A model generated the notes under the pieces. It ran no database searches, was not told the DNA's origin, and saw only the letters and a program-made list of their open reading frames with translations. A stretch of 64,000 nucleotides of DNA from Agarophyton chilense. Taxonomy: Eukaryota; Rhodophyta; Florideophyceae; Gracilariales; Gracilariaceae. This document shows positions 54,201 to 64,000 of this stretch, one piece after another. Every line of letters begins with the position of its first letter. Within the stretch, counting starts at the first letter, position 1. Position numbers and translations under genes: made by a program. Where the stretch lies: the NCBI GenBank assembly GCA_030374765.1, contig JARGXX010000071.1:496001-560000 (forward strand), read 5' to 3'.

Positions 54201-56528
54201 GGACACTCCGGTGGGAGAAAACTTTATCTAACCCTGCGAAGGGACTTTTATTGGCCCGCTATGGCGGTTGATTGCTACGCTACGGTGCAGTTCTGCACCC
54301 AATGCGCAAAGAACCGGGTGAAACTCCGGAAGCACTCCAAACGGATGAAGCTTTTCCCCGCAAGGGCGCCCCTCGAGTTTGTCGCAATCGACATTCTCGG
54401 GCCTCTACTCAAGACGCGCAAGGGAAATAAGTTCCTCTTGGTTATCACTTACCGCTTTTCGAAGCTGGTGCGCATCGTATCTTTACGGAAGATCACCGCT
54501 TTCACGGTTGCGAACGCCTTCGTTACGCACTGGGCGTTCGTTTATGGCCCTCCGATAGAGGTTCTATCCGATAACGGTAAGCAGTTCGCCTCTACGTTCT
54601 TTCAGGACGTCTGCCGCATCCTCGACGTCAAGAACCTGTTTACTACCACCTACCACCCGCAAACAAACGGGCAGGTGGAACGCTTCAACCGCACCCTACT
54701 CGCGTCGCTACGCTCCTACGTATCCGATCACCCAATGACGTGGGACATTTATTCTGATGCTATCACCTACGCTTACAACCCGCAGGCTCACCGGACAACC
54801 GGTCTGACCCCCTTCGAGCTTATGCTCTCCAGGACACCCCCGCCAGTGGCGGTCGAACCCCAACACAGGGTCAACTCTTTCCCATCCGTGGGTCAATACC
54901 GCCTCAAGTGGAAGAAATGGATTACCAAGCTCGTACCGGTCGCCCGGAAGTCTATGGAACGTGCCCAGGCCGCCTACAAGCGGGATTTTGATAACCGCTT
55001 ACGCGAACCACTACCGGCACCGCCCAAGCCGGGAACCTACGTGTTCGTTCGCCGGGAGTACTACAACCCCCGGACCGACAAGCGTCACAAGCTCTCGCCT
55101 GTCACTGAAGGTCCGTTCCGGGTCGTGTCCTCCCTCCCCGGCACAGTTGTGGTGGACAAGAACGGCGACCACGAACGTCTTTCACAAGACCGCATCGTAG
55201 CCGCCCCACCGCCGCAGGCGGAAAACGCATCAGCCCCCGTCGAAACGGCCTCGGATACCACGGGTACAACGGTGGCACCACGCCCCGCCGTGGTACCGCA
55301 CCCCTCACGGGGTCTCTCCGATATACCGACTTTATCGGAACCACCGGCAATGCCGGAAACACCTGGCCCTCGCGGCCAGCTACCCTTACAGGCGCCGCGC
55401 AGCGGTATTTATACCCGCCATGCGGTTAGCCCACCATCACCCGTCGCTCCGTCTAAGGAGGGGGAGGGGACCGGCTCAATCGCGGAAGCATCGCCGTCGC
55501 AACGGAAGTTTAACCGGACACCCAGGGCAATACCCCCGAGCGGGCAACCGGCATCGTCGCCGGACGCCAATCCGCTCACGCAACCCTGCAAGGGGAACCA
55601 AGGCGCTCGAAGACCCGAAGCCGGGAAGCGAGACCCTACGGACGCTCCGCATCGCGTGGAAGCAACTGAGGGCTCCCCGCACATTCGCGGTCGACCACCG
55701 AGCGTTTCGGTCGATACCGGTACTCCGGCGGGCGCTGCGCAAGCAGGTCTAGCGAGCCACTCCGTTGAGAACGGTACGAACCCCATGGGGGAAAAGGGGC
55801 GCAACGACAAGTCGAAAACCGCCTCCCTTGCCGAACAATGAGAGCCAACCGTCCGCGACGGCCCGACCACCCGTCCTCAAGGTCACGTGACCCGGGCGGG
55901 AGATCGGACCAATGGGCACCCGGCATCCCGGTCATTGGCTGACAGTCCCCCCGCGGAGGCGGACCGCCGGGACGGTGAACCACTCACCGCCCGCGGCGCA
56001 CTGCACGGCGGAAACTGCCCACCAATGGGAACGCCGCATGCCGCAAATCAAGCGGAGGCCTCCGGCGAACCGTCACCAAGACGGAAGGACCCCCGCCAAC
56101 TCGCGGTAAGAGCAGACTTCAGGGAAGCCCCTACCGCCCAGCGGAAACACAACCCGGCCGCGCCGGCAACTTCCGCGAAGCGGTACGGCAGCCCCGGCAA
56201 CCCGGCAACAACCACAGAGCGGAATGACAAACCGGGTGACCCGGAACAGGCGACGACGAACCCAGCACCACGCGGCGCTGAGGCTCGGGTCACCACCACC
56301 CGGCAAGGCCGGCAAGTTTACGTGCAGGAGTACGTCCTCGACCGAATCGTCGGACATAGCTACGATGGGCACGGGGTGCTCCAGTACCGGACCCGCTGGT
56401 ACGGATACGGGCCGGAGTGGGACACCCCGGAGCCCATCGAGCACATCCCGCGCTCTGCGGTAATGCGATACCACCGCCTTGTGGGGACCGCACTCCCAGC
56501 CACGCTGGTAAACGCCCAAGAGGGATAA
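51273..56528 (+). pseudogene. Element C pol with chromodomain
   Basis: One frame of about 1750 codons, broken only by TGA 55839-55841. Numbering from TTG 51315: protease VLDTGAGPNF with D79-T-G; RT SPWASPVVLALKADGTWRFC and CLVYLDDIIVFSRN with YLDD at about 566-569; RNase H SIDTDASDHQVGCTLF (about 714) and YTDHASLRWLL; integrase zinc region HLSHYPTLGGHSGGRKLYLT .. FCTQCAKN (about 955-1000); core FVAIDILG (Asp about 1025), VLSDNGKQFA (Asp about 1086), NGQVERFNRT (Glu about 1122), spaced as D-35-E; GPY/F HKLSPVTEGPFRVV. A Pro/Ala/Arg-rich linker of over 350 residues follows, with the TGA in it, then the chromodomain at about 56316-56490 (YVQEYVLDRIVGHSYDGHGV, LQYRTRWYGYGPEWDTPEPI). All catalytic residues are intact. 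Confidence 0.9.
56316..56528 (+). CDS. Element C chromodomain and pol C-terminus
   Basis: In the pol frame beyond the TGA at 55839. It has the three hallmark strands (Y-V-L-D-R-I, Y-R-T-R-W-Y-G-Y, W-D-T-P-E-P-I) and the closing helix (RSAVMRYHRL). Conserved with B, so under constraint in the family. Without read-through of the TGA it would not be attached to integrase in this copy. Confidence 0.8.
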   Translation, partial: VYVQEYVLDRIVGHSYDGHGVLQYRTRWYGYGPEWDTPEPIEHIPRSAVMRYHRLVGTALPATLVNAQEG

Positions 56529-56860
56529 ACCGTGAACACGGAATGGAATGGCTGATGGTGCCGCGTGCCATCTCCGTCCATGCCCCAACGCGGGGAAGGA
56601 AGCAACCGCTCACGCTATCCCAACCTCGTTGGTGGTCGTGCCAGTTACCTGGTCCGCGCGCGAAGCGCCCACCGTTAAACACGGGACTCCCAGCTAGGCT
56701 GGTTCCCTGCAACGCCGGAACCCCGGTTGAAGGCCGGTACCCCGGAAAGAAAGAAGTGGACTTGGGAAAGGGCGTCGGAAAGGCGACCCTCTTCTTTTAT
56801 TTCTCACTACTGGCAAGGGCGCCCTAGGGGCGCCGCCCTACATTATACCGGAAGCTCCGG

Positions 56861-58636
56861 TCATTCCTCCGCACGAGGTGGACCCCCGCCCAGGCGGTTG
56901 GCTAAGGCATCCCGCATGGCGGCCACATCACCCGAGATCTCGGAAGGGCGAAGCCCCACCTCCCGAAGGAAGCGCGCGATGACCTCGCCCCGCTCCGCGC
57001 CAGCGACGGTTGCGGGCAGGCCCGCCACCGATGGAGTCGGATAGGAATCCGTTCGCACGGCATCAGCAGCCCCGGATGGAGCCGCACCACCGTATTCAAC
57101 GGACTCCTCACCAGCCTCGCCAGACCCGTCATCCTCCATCGGAGCGTAACCCGGATCCTCCGGTTCGTTGTCGACCATCGGGTCACCATCCGCATAGTCG
57201 CGGTAATAGTCGCTCGAGTCGACATACCCTCGCGGGTGGTCGGCCGGAACTTCACGCGGCGCATGCCAGTTGGCTTCCGCTTCCTCGCGGCTGATCTCGT
57301 GGTACTCCCAGGGGTCGAAGTAGACGAAATCCCCCGCTAGCGCGGTATTCCTCCCGAGTCCGGGGCCAGACCCGCGACGCGGTTGAATGCGTTGGGAGTT
57401 CTCCAGCGGGACCTCATCCTACTGGACCCCCTCCACAAAGTCGAGAAGGCCCAGCATCTCTTCTTCGCTCGCCTCGCCCCCGAGGGGGATGCGCATGTCC
57501 AAACGACGGATCGCAGCCCGCACACGCGGTGGCACGTACCACAATCGGTATTGGTCGTACGCCTCAGCGAGGATAAAAGCCGCAGTGCGGACGGCCCATT
57601 CGCTTACCACGACGGACCACCACCCCGACTGGGGATCGTTCAAGAACGACGACCCTACATAGGTGAATACTGGGGGCAGCTCAACGAAGCAACCCCAGCA
57701 CGCCTCCAAGGAGGACCACCAGTCTGGGAGACTGACGTACCGACCACGTCGGTGAGCAGGCGCGATGCGCTCAATCTCCGTGTTCTGGTACGGTACGAAA
57801 TACCCGGTCCGGGCCCGCCAACGCCGCTCATCGCGGATGAAGTTCTGAAGGAAGTTCGAGCGCGACTGCCGCGGTTGATAGCGGAACTCTGCCCGAAGAA
57901 TCGGTCGTGCCCAGCAAAGGGCTTCTTGCCGAGCGTTCGGTGTGCCCCTCCAAGCGAGGGTTTACAATCCGTTAAGACGGTCACTTTACGACATTTCCCC
58001 GCGAGTGTGGTAAAGGTGGACGTCGAATTCGACCTCTGGCGGTATCGGGAACTCGAAAGGCGCCCGATGGTGCCTGAGATAAGCAATCCGCACAAGCGCG
58101 GCTTGAGCCTCCGCAGAGGATTCACCACGTCGGCGGAGTATGTGGTGTACCGGGATGGCGATACGATTACGCCAATCCCAGGACAGGGTCACCACGCCGG
58201 GCAGGTCGCCCGGGAGCATCTCCGAGTTATCGGTGTAGGATTGAATCAAATCCTCGTCGCGGACAGCCAATGGGTGAAACCAAGGCGCATACCGCAACCT
58301 CGCGGAGCCATGCCGAGTTCTCGGATTCGCACCCACAAGGGCGTCGTAGGTCGGCCACTGCGGTGGGTCCGCCTGTCCGCGAAAGCGGGCGCCAATACGG
58401 CGGTCTTCGTACGCGAGGTTGGTAATATCCCCAGGGTGGGGCGCGGACCGGAAGCCGGTGGAACCGCCAAGGGCGGGAGTTGCGGATGTGTTATGACGGT
58501 CGGGGTTGGACATGGTGCGTGTTGGTGTGCTGTTGTTGGAATCGGATGCGGAGAGCGTGCGTGGGATCCTTGGTGAAGGTGTGTTGGTTTCCGGAGACCC
58601 GGTGTCGGACGCGCTCTTATCATGACGAGCTGCCAT
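56861..58636 (-). pseudogene. Element C antisense ORF (conserved, unknown function)
   Basis: ATG 58636 (MAARHDKSASDTGSPETNTP), only 48 bp from the 3' LTR, to the stop at 56861. 592 codons in one frame with three nonsense codons: TAA 57986-57988, TAA 57962-57964 and TAG 57419-57421. A variable Ser/Thr/Pro-rich N-terminus (about 90 residues) is followed by the core shared with D and B: WPTYDALVGANPR, RYAPWFHPLAVRDEDLIQSY, LPGDLPGVVTLSWDWRNRIA, ARQEALCWARPILRAEFRY, YQNTEIERIAPAHRRGRYVS, LPDWWSSLEACWGCFVELPP, EWAVRTAAFILAEAYDQYRL, WYVPPRVRAAIRRLDMRIPL, FVYFDPWEYHEISREEAEAN. An acidic stretch and a C-terminal helical block (EVIARFLREVGL .. AAMRDALANRL) end it. Soluble, Trp- and Arg-rich, no family recognised. 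Confidence 0.75.
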
Positions 58637-58670
58637 GCCGACTTCCTCTTCGAGGTGTTCGCCCTGTCTT

Positions 58671-58683
58671 AAGGGGGGGGATA
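58671..58683 (+). promoter_or_regulatory. Element C polypurine tract
   Basis: AAGGGGGGGGATA directly before the 3' LTR TG at 58684. Same position and core as in B and D. Confidence 0.8.
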
Positions 58684-59549
58684 TGAAGAGCAACGTCCTC
58701 CAGGGAGGTTTTTGGGGACTTAAGTTTTTTCCGGAGCCTCCGGCGTGCAACCTCGTTATGATTAGGAGTAATCCGCTTTCACGGCGACACCCGGAACGCC
58801 GGTGATGCACCGGCGGGACCGGGTGCCATACACGTGGCCGCAGCGCCCGCGCGACACGTGGCCGCCAGATTGGCCCCTTTTGTTAGACCGACATTTAGCT
58901 ATTTAGGATAGACTTTATTTATTGTATTCTACGGTGACTACAGTACTTAGGCCGCCGGCCTCGCGGCCGCCGGTCCAGTAAAGTCTCCCCAACAAGGGTG
59001 ATCTTGGTCTTCCAGATCTTGGCTCTGGGTCGAACCGCCTGCGCGGATATACAACTCCTTACGGAGGGATTTCCAGTTGTGCACGGCTTCCCAACCCCCT
59101 TGGACGTTCAAGCAGCCTTCGTGTGTTGGGTATCTATTCCCACTTTCGTGGTTCCGCCCGTGTATACGGTTTGCTACACCCGGCAGGGCCGGCTATTCCC
59201 GAGTCCCCTCTTGCGACTCGTGGTCAACCTCGCCCTCTTGCCTCCGTTCCCAATTTCCTTCCCTTTTCCTCCCCTTCATTGGGCAATTCCCGCTCTTGCG
59301 GCTCGCACTGACACCTGTCGTGCTCGCCACTCTCGTGGGTTTTGCCTCCTCAGAGGATACGCAAGCACCGCAGTACGCGGATATTCTCGGCTTCTTTCAG
59401 CCTCCCTGCGCCCGTCGCGACGGTTCGGCTCCGGCTTACACCCGGCACTGCGCGCCGATCCCTGGGAGGGCTCTGCCGCGCCGGTTACCTCGTGAGAGGA
59501 AGATCCGGACGTCTTCGTAGGTTTTCCCCCTTGGGGGCATTGTCCTACA
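58684..59549 (+). repeat. Element C 3' LTR
   Basis: 866 bp, TGAAGAGCAACG to TGTCCTACA, followed by the GCACT duplication. About 1.2% different from the 5' copy by eye, seven of the ten substitutions being transitions. Confidence 0.93.
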
Positions 59550-59554
59550 GCACT
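59550..59554. repeat. Target-site duplication of element C, right copy
   Basis: GCACT, partner of 48174-48178. Confidence 0.92.
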
Positions 59555-60028
59555 CTCCAAGTGGAGTCGTGTCCCTACGCAGGTGTTGCTAACCAGAGCC
59601 CGTTCCGGGTTGTAAGGCCGAAACGATGGCGACGAAGAACCTCTAAAGGTATCGAAGACCAACCTTGGTCACCATTTACTCTGAGCTCGGACTGTCAGAT
59701 CTCGCCTCCCTAAGTAGGGCCCACTAACTAAACTCTACAGTAGTGCACACCTGCTCAGTGCAATACACGTGGAGATCCCACTGCCAGGGCCCAAAAGTCC
59801 AACGTTCTACAAATATCCGAAAATCGGTGCCAAAATTAAGCCACGTGTATCACGGGGCCAATCCAACCATGGGCCATCCGAATCTTCCCTTCATAGGCGA
59901 AATATAACCAGAAAACAGTGCCACCTCAGCACACCTTAGAGGGGATCATAATCATAACCCTCGGAGGGTTCAATCCTCATTCTATGAGTTGCATCTTCAA
60001 GTATCCCCTAACTGGGCGTTGCTCTACA
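59555..60028 (-). repeat. Element B 5' LTR, 5' portion
   Basis: 474 bp that complete the B 5' LTR interrupted by C; ends (minus-strand start) at 60028 with TGTAGAGC. Followed by the CTCCC duplication. Confidence 0.9.
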
Positions 60029-60033
60029 CTCCC
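60029..60033. repeat. Target-site duplication of element B, right copy
   Basis: CTCCC, partner of 36891-36895. Confidence 0.85.
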
Positions 60034-60579
60034 CAGTAAACACCCTCTTGGGATCCCAAGGAGGGAGTCTTGGCTCTGAAATTTTCGCCTTCGGCGCGTC
60101 TTCACCGCATACTGCGTGAGCGCCCGTTGTACGTTAGTTCATCCACCCCTCTGTCGACCAGAGTGCTACCACCACCGTGGGTTCATATTATTCGCCGACA
60201 CTTGTCATTTTCTCGCCCCTGTATAGGGGTTCGCCCTGGTTTTCCTCTTGTTCTACTTTTTGGCTCTCGTGAGTGGCCGCACCACTCCCCCCGCTCGTAC
60301 ACCTCATACGAGTGTTTCCTCGCTCCTTTTCCGACAATCGCCGTGATACCGCTTCGCCTAGGATTGGTCACACTCCGGACTGTGCCGTGCTTACATGAAC
60401 ACTCTAGGTATATCCCACCAGATTGGCCTCGGTCTTACACCCGACTCCGTCGTGCCTTTCCAGAGTGGCTCTGCTTCTGTGCTCCGCTGGGACGCTTCTC
60501 CTCCGCCTGAGGCGTGTCTTTCAAGAGAAGAAGATCCCGAACATCTTCGTGGTGTCTCCGCTCCAAGCTTTGTCCTACA
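60034..60579 (+). repeat. Element D 3' LTR, right part
   Basis: Continues the LTR begun at 36558. The end is placed at TTTGTCCTACA (60579), matching the end of the element C LTR (CATTGTCCTACA). The segment shares LTR-like features with C (CGCCCGTTGTACG.., ATCTTCGTGG..). The 5-bp TCTGC at 60580 would be the D target copy, but its partner is lost with the D 5' end. Confidence 0.65.
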
Positions 60580-61650
60580 TCTGCATCTATTCCTGTGCTC
60601 GTATTTATCGTATGCTGTAGTCAATCCTATTGTTTCTAAGTTGTGATGGCTACGCATTCTTTGGCAGGAGTTATAGATACCACATGATGGCTTGGTAGCT
60701 CGTACCGCGACCGTTGCACTGTAGCTATGTTTTACATATGAGCTCCGTTACGGTCGACTACGGTCCGGTTCTCAAAGAAGGACCGGACTGCTTTCTACTA
60801 ATTCCTTGATCGCCTTTGTTCATTACCAGGAATATACAGTCGATTCTACTATGACAGAGACTCTGAGACAGTTAAATTGACACTATATTGGTTAGAGTTT
60901 TTTATCGAGTATGAATTCTCACGGAGCACGTAAGCTCTATTTGTCAGTCATGAACACATTCAATTCTGGGCTGAATTGAATGCTTTTGGTTTTGAATACT
61001 GTTTGGGTACGTTTTGACGAGTGAAATCGAGTGCATTTGACAGAAGCAAATCTGCAATTCTGCCTTGCAATCTCGTACCTTCTTCAATTCGATTCTCGCG
61101 CCAATTGAAGAGCGGACAGTACAAACGCGGCCCGATAGCTTTAATTTAATTTTAGTAGAAAACGAGGAGAAGATTGACACAACCGCTTCAAATGGGCCAT
61201 TTAAAGCGATTCGTAGCGATTCGTAGAGAGGGATTTTTCTCATCGACCCTCAGAGACTAAAGTTTGTTGCAGACTCCTTTCATTTCTACACATTCAGGTG
61301 GATTGAAAGAAGTACTGAGATTATTGTTTTGATTTTATTCTTTACTGGTTTAGCTTTGGGTAGTAGTTATATGGAGAGAGCAGTTGCTGCTGGGGGGTGT
61401 GTTGCGAGTTTTGACTTTAAAGATGAACAAGTTTGCATTTAAAAATCACTTAGTTCTATGCCTGAAGCTTCTTTTTTTCATAACCTTTATCATTTAAAAT
61501 GATGATTTTCCCTTCCCCCTCCCCACCCTGGTAGAACAAGGTTGAAATTTTTGCCGTCCAAAAGAATTAGATGGTTTCATTAACGTTTCTAAACTTTTTG
61601 AGCGCACCATTTTGGATGGCTTTAATCTGTTCTTTCAAAAATAGTTTTGT
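60580..61650. other. No recognised gene
   Basis: AT-rich DNA, frames under 100 codons, no motif recognised. AGCGATTCGT is directly duplicated near 61205-61225. Confidence 0.45.
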
Positions 61651-61968
61651 TCATTCTTGTAAATATAAAAAATTTGGAGTATCTACTACCCGCCATGATG
61701 TAAAGCGTTTAAACTTAAATACATGTTTATCGCAATGGTTTTTGCACAAAGAAGTAGATGCTAACGTGTACGCTTTCCGCTTTAGAAAAAGATGAAGAAC
61801 GGCCCAGAAAATGCTTGTTTCTACACAAAACAGGGCTTTTGATAACATTTCTTTACGTTTGGATCTGCGCTCCAGTTTTCGCACAATGTCAGCTGGGATC
61901 ATGCCTTCGTGGTCCAAGCCAATAATTTGCAGCTGTTCTTGGCGAGATAGAGGCGGCGCATGGACCAT
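61651..61968 (-). pseudogene. Tc1/mariner-like transposase N-terminal fragment
   Basis: ATG 61968. Residues about 6-33, LSRQEQLQIIGLDHEGMIPA then DIVRKLERRS, match the first helix-turn-helix of Tc1/mariner-type transposases (hydrophobic helix, G-x-x-G-M-S-type turn, I-x-x-x-L). The remainder to 61651 is basic and weaker. No catalytic DDE/D segment was found nearby, so only the DNA-binding end remains. Confidence 0.5.
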
Positions 61969-62039
61969 AATGGAGCTCTATATGGTATAAAGGATTTGTT
62001 TATAAAACAAGGTTTCTGAGAAGAAAGGTTTTATTCGAT
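61969..62039. other. Spacer between transposase and LINE fragments
   Basis: Short AT-rich spacer; nothing seen. Confidence 0.5.
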
Positions 62040-62635
62040 GAACAATTGGTTTTTGGAAGGGACCTGTTCTTGAAACGCACTGTAACATGGGCTCAATGCC
62101 ACTGCAGAACGAAAGAAAACGAACGAGTAGACGAATTAGCAAAATCCGGTATGTTAGCATCAATTGAAGAATAGGTTGAAGTAGAACGACGTCATGGACG
62201 TGAAATCTGCTCTTAAAATCAAGCAAAACATTCGGAGGCAGATACCAGATGATGAACGAAACCAAGTTGACTCAAAAGATGCGCGTCTTTTGAAGGCTAC
62301 TCTAGCCCAATTCTACACTGGGCACACTCCTGCCCTCCATCGGATTTCAAGCTGTATGGAGAAAATAAGATACGCTATGAGTGCGCGCTGGCAGGCAAGA
62401 AAGAATGCGAACATGTGGTCATGCGCTGCCCGCTCACAAACGCCAGCCGTTGTGAAGCATTTCGTGATCAACGAGAAAACCGACGAAACTCATTTGGAGA
62501 AATTACATTGGAAGTCCCAAAAAAAGATCTGGCCTTCTTAAGGAAAGAGAATTATCTGTAGCATAAATGTCTGCTGCGTCAGGAATTAGAACTCAACATC
62601 CACAATAAAGAAGAAGAAGAAGAAGAAGAAAAGAA
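62040..62635 (+). pseudogene. LINE (non-LTR retrotransposon) 3' end, RNase H and zinc motif
   Basis: Three frames hold consecutive pieces of a LINE ORF2 C-terminus: VTWAQCHCRTKENERVDELA (62082 on; RNase H signature V-T-W-x-x-x-H and N-E-R-V-D-x-L-A-K, where the D is catalytic), then LLKATLAQFYTGHTPALHRI (about 62285-62345; the L-x-x-G-H-x-P block), then YECALAGKKECEHVVMRCP (about 62370-62435; the terminal C-C-H-C motif). A stop follows at about 62560. The 3' end has AATAAA (62604-62609) followed by AAG repeats, as expected for a LINE tail. Frameshifts make it inactive, and the 5' part is missing, typical of truncated insertions. Confidence 0.65.
62608..62632 (+). repeat. AAG trinucleotide tail
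   Basis: About eight AAG units overlapping the end of AATAAA at the end of the LINE fragment. Confidence 0.85.
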
Positions 62636-64000
62636 AATGCGCGACTGGGGGGCTTTCTAAGGTTTGGATCAAGTACCTTTGTCTTGAGCATAAGCAGGAC
62701 TGATCCCTCATATTGGCATGAAACTGCACGGAAAACTGTCTGTGTTGCGGGCTGGCGCTTCATTTTGGTATGCCCCCCCGTTGGATTCAGAGAACAATGT
62801 TTCACAATCGTAACATGCAGCAGATGAAGCGGGGCAGAGACCCCAGACGGGGCCCCAGTGTGCTCCTGAAAACAATGGCCAACCCAGTTGAACACAAACA
62901 GCTAGTTTCTTCTCTTTACTATGAGCGCTACGTTCTAACTCCCTGTACAACAGCGGGCTATCGCACATATACTTCGCTTTAGACTTGCTGGCGGGGGCCA
63001 AACTCTTTTGTAGTTCTCCCAAGACAAGCTCCCCAAGCGACTTTTTGGTTGTTCCCTCGTTGGTCACCAAGGGTTTCACGACGGCTCAAGTTTGTCTGCA
63101 GACAGCGTAAGGCGACATGATGACGGTCTTTCTTAACCAACAGCGCACCATCGCAGTGAAAGATGTTGTCATTCATGTGGCATGTAGATCTTTTCCCCGG
63201 ATGCAGCAAACGGGTGTGACCTGCAACGCAACCAGCTTGCACTTGGTGCGAAGTTTCCCCGCACGTGCGCCGATGTTGGCCTTGCTCCTGGCCACAAAGG
63301 TGTCCCTTGCACAACCTGCGTGAGTTGGGACAAGCGCTGCATCGAAAATCCTGACTCGGTGAGATCGTGATGACCGAGGCTCATGAGGACATGGAGTTGC
63401 ATAAGCCCTGAGACCAGGCTGGAGCCGACTGTCGCGAAAGCAGTGCGATGGCCGTGGGAAAGGTAGGCATACGTTCATTGATAAAGGCCTGCGAAACACT
63501 GCGCAGCTGGATACATACCGCATCGTCTTCAGTTCACCAGCTTTCTTCCCATCTTCACATTGAGTCACAGAAAAACAGCTCGGCTACAAATAGAATGAGG
63601 ACGTGGCTAAACTCAATCACGACGCACGGATGGAAGAATAAGATACTCTTTTCGTGCACACGCCGTACAACCGTACAACGTCTACAAGCGTGAAGTGAAG
63701 ATAAGCTCCATCACGGGGCACAGGCAAGAGCACATGGATCCATAAGCTATTGATATCATCTACATGACAGAGTTACAATAAACTCTCGCATCGCCTAAGG
63801 GACAAGAATCTAAGTAGTAAAAGGCACATCATCAATCCAGTACAGAGCCTTTCGTCCTTGATGGACCGGGGGGGGATTAGATGTGCGTAGGTACATAAAA
63901 ACCAACGACTGAGACCGATCTCAAGAAAACGGTATGTGCAACACCAACACACATATTACGTTTCAAGACACCACGGGACCAAAGCGAGAAGATACTAAAG
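62636..64000. other. No recognised gene
   Basis: Frames at 62708-63079 (-) and 63173-63568 (-) are protein-like in places (for example KKSLGELVLGELQKSLAPAS and SKANIGARAGKLRTKCKLVA) and may be parts of one broken minus-strand gene, but I cannot name it. A G-run (63869-63875) lies near the right end. Confidence 0.35.

Larger units (their letters stand above)
48179..59549 (+). mobile_element. Element C: complete Ty3/gypsy chromovirus (11,371 bp)
   Basis: The youngest and best preserved element: both LTRs, primer site, gag, frameshift site, full pol with chromodomain, antisense ORF, polypurine tract, and a 5-bp GCACT duplication. By eye the two LTRs differ at about 10 substitutions and one indel in 866 bp. 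Defects are nonsense codons only: one in gag, one in pol before the chromodomain, three in the antisense ORF. C is a different LTR subfamily from A/B and D. Confidence 0.93.
36896..60028 (-). mobile_element. Element B: full-length Ty3/gypsy chromovirus, split by C
   Basis: Minus-strand element with 3' LTR (36896-37809), antisense ORF, chromodomain, pol, gag, primer site and 5' LTR (47739-48178 plus 59555-60028). Its own length is about 11.8 kb once element C (48179-59549) and one target copy are removed. Flanked by CTCCC duplications inside the D LTR. Defects: two gag frameshifts, a TGA in integrase, several stops in the integrase-chromodomain linker, and breaks in the antisense ORF. Confidence 0.9.

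Noticed and set aside
49168..56528. Stop-codon reassignment in the host to explain in-frame stops
   Set aside because: TAA, TAG and TGA all occur, each at positions where sister copies have different amino acids, and normal stops end the frames.
57383..58576. 397-codon plus-strand ORF
   Set aside because: Shadow of the antisense ORF of element C on the other strand; no homologue in the B or D copies in this frame, and composition follows the real frame.
48179..59549. Repeat-induced point mutation as cause of the stops in C
   Set aside because: At least one stop replaces a Tyr codon by a transversion (gag 50368), and LTR differences are not confined to C-to-T changes.

Overview
This window is eukaryotic nuclear DNA dominated by retroelements. 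No gene in it is clearly intact. The best pointer to the host is a truncated gene at 15328 for a DUF4079-type membrane protein. It has an Ala/Arg/Ser/Pro-rich leader ending in SPRM, which resembles a red-algal plastid transit peptide. DUF4079 is a cyanobacterial/plastid family, so I favour a photosynthetic eukaryote, probably a red alga (Chondrus-like). This is inference, not proof.

Left part (1-29666). Positions 1-2623 hold the gag-protease end of a minus-strand retroelement (element F) that runs off the window. An AT-rich stretch without recognisable genes follows (3144-7491). A decayed Ty1/copia element with 118-bp LTRs lies at 7492-11516. Then come relics: a MYB/SANT-like gene (12384-13021), the plastid DUF4079 fragment (15328-15765), a coiled-coil pseudogene (15773-17595), a tRNA-derived SINE-like head (17845-17931), an AGC protein kinase fragment (18440-18740) and a minus-strand gag remnant (19520-20463). 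Into or next to this gag sits element E (about 20511-27387), an old, stop-ridden Ty3/gypsy chromovirus cut off inside its chromodomain. From 27638 to 29640 there is a possible coiled-coil C-terminus, an array of three long hairpins (one an inverted copy of its neighbour), a TG microsatellite, a 37.5-bp tandem repeat and a duplicated Arg-rich segment.

Right part (29667-60579). This is a nest of related chromodomain-bearing Ty3/gypsy elements. Element A (+, 29667-34524) has an LTR, gag and half of pol, and is fused to the 3' end of element D (+, from 34525). Element B (-) is inserted in the D LTR, with a CTCCC target duplication at 36891-36895 and 60029-60033. Element C (+, 48179-59549) is inserted in the B 5' LTR, with a GCACT duplication at 48174-48178 and 59550-59554. 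Remaining halves: the B 5' LTR is 47739-48178 plus 59555-60028; the D 3' LTR is 36558-36895 plus 60034-60579.

The common plan of these elements is LTR, primer site, gag with a CCHC knuckle, a -1 frameshift site at the gag stop, pol (protease, RT, RNase H, integrase, GPY/F-like, chromodomain), then a long open reading frame on the opposite strand, polypurine tract and LTR. The antisense ORF is present in B, C and D in the same place and orientation, is conserved in protein sequence, and matches no family I know. With the frameshift architecture shared by A, B, C and E, it is the most interesting content here.

Tail (60580-64000): mostly unrecognised DNA with a Tc1/mariner-like transposase helix-turn-helix fragment and the 3' end of a LINE (RNase H, C/H zinc motif, AATAAA and AAG-repeat tail).
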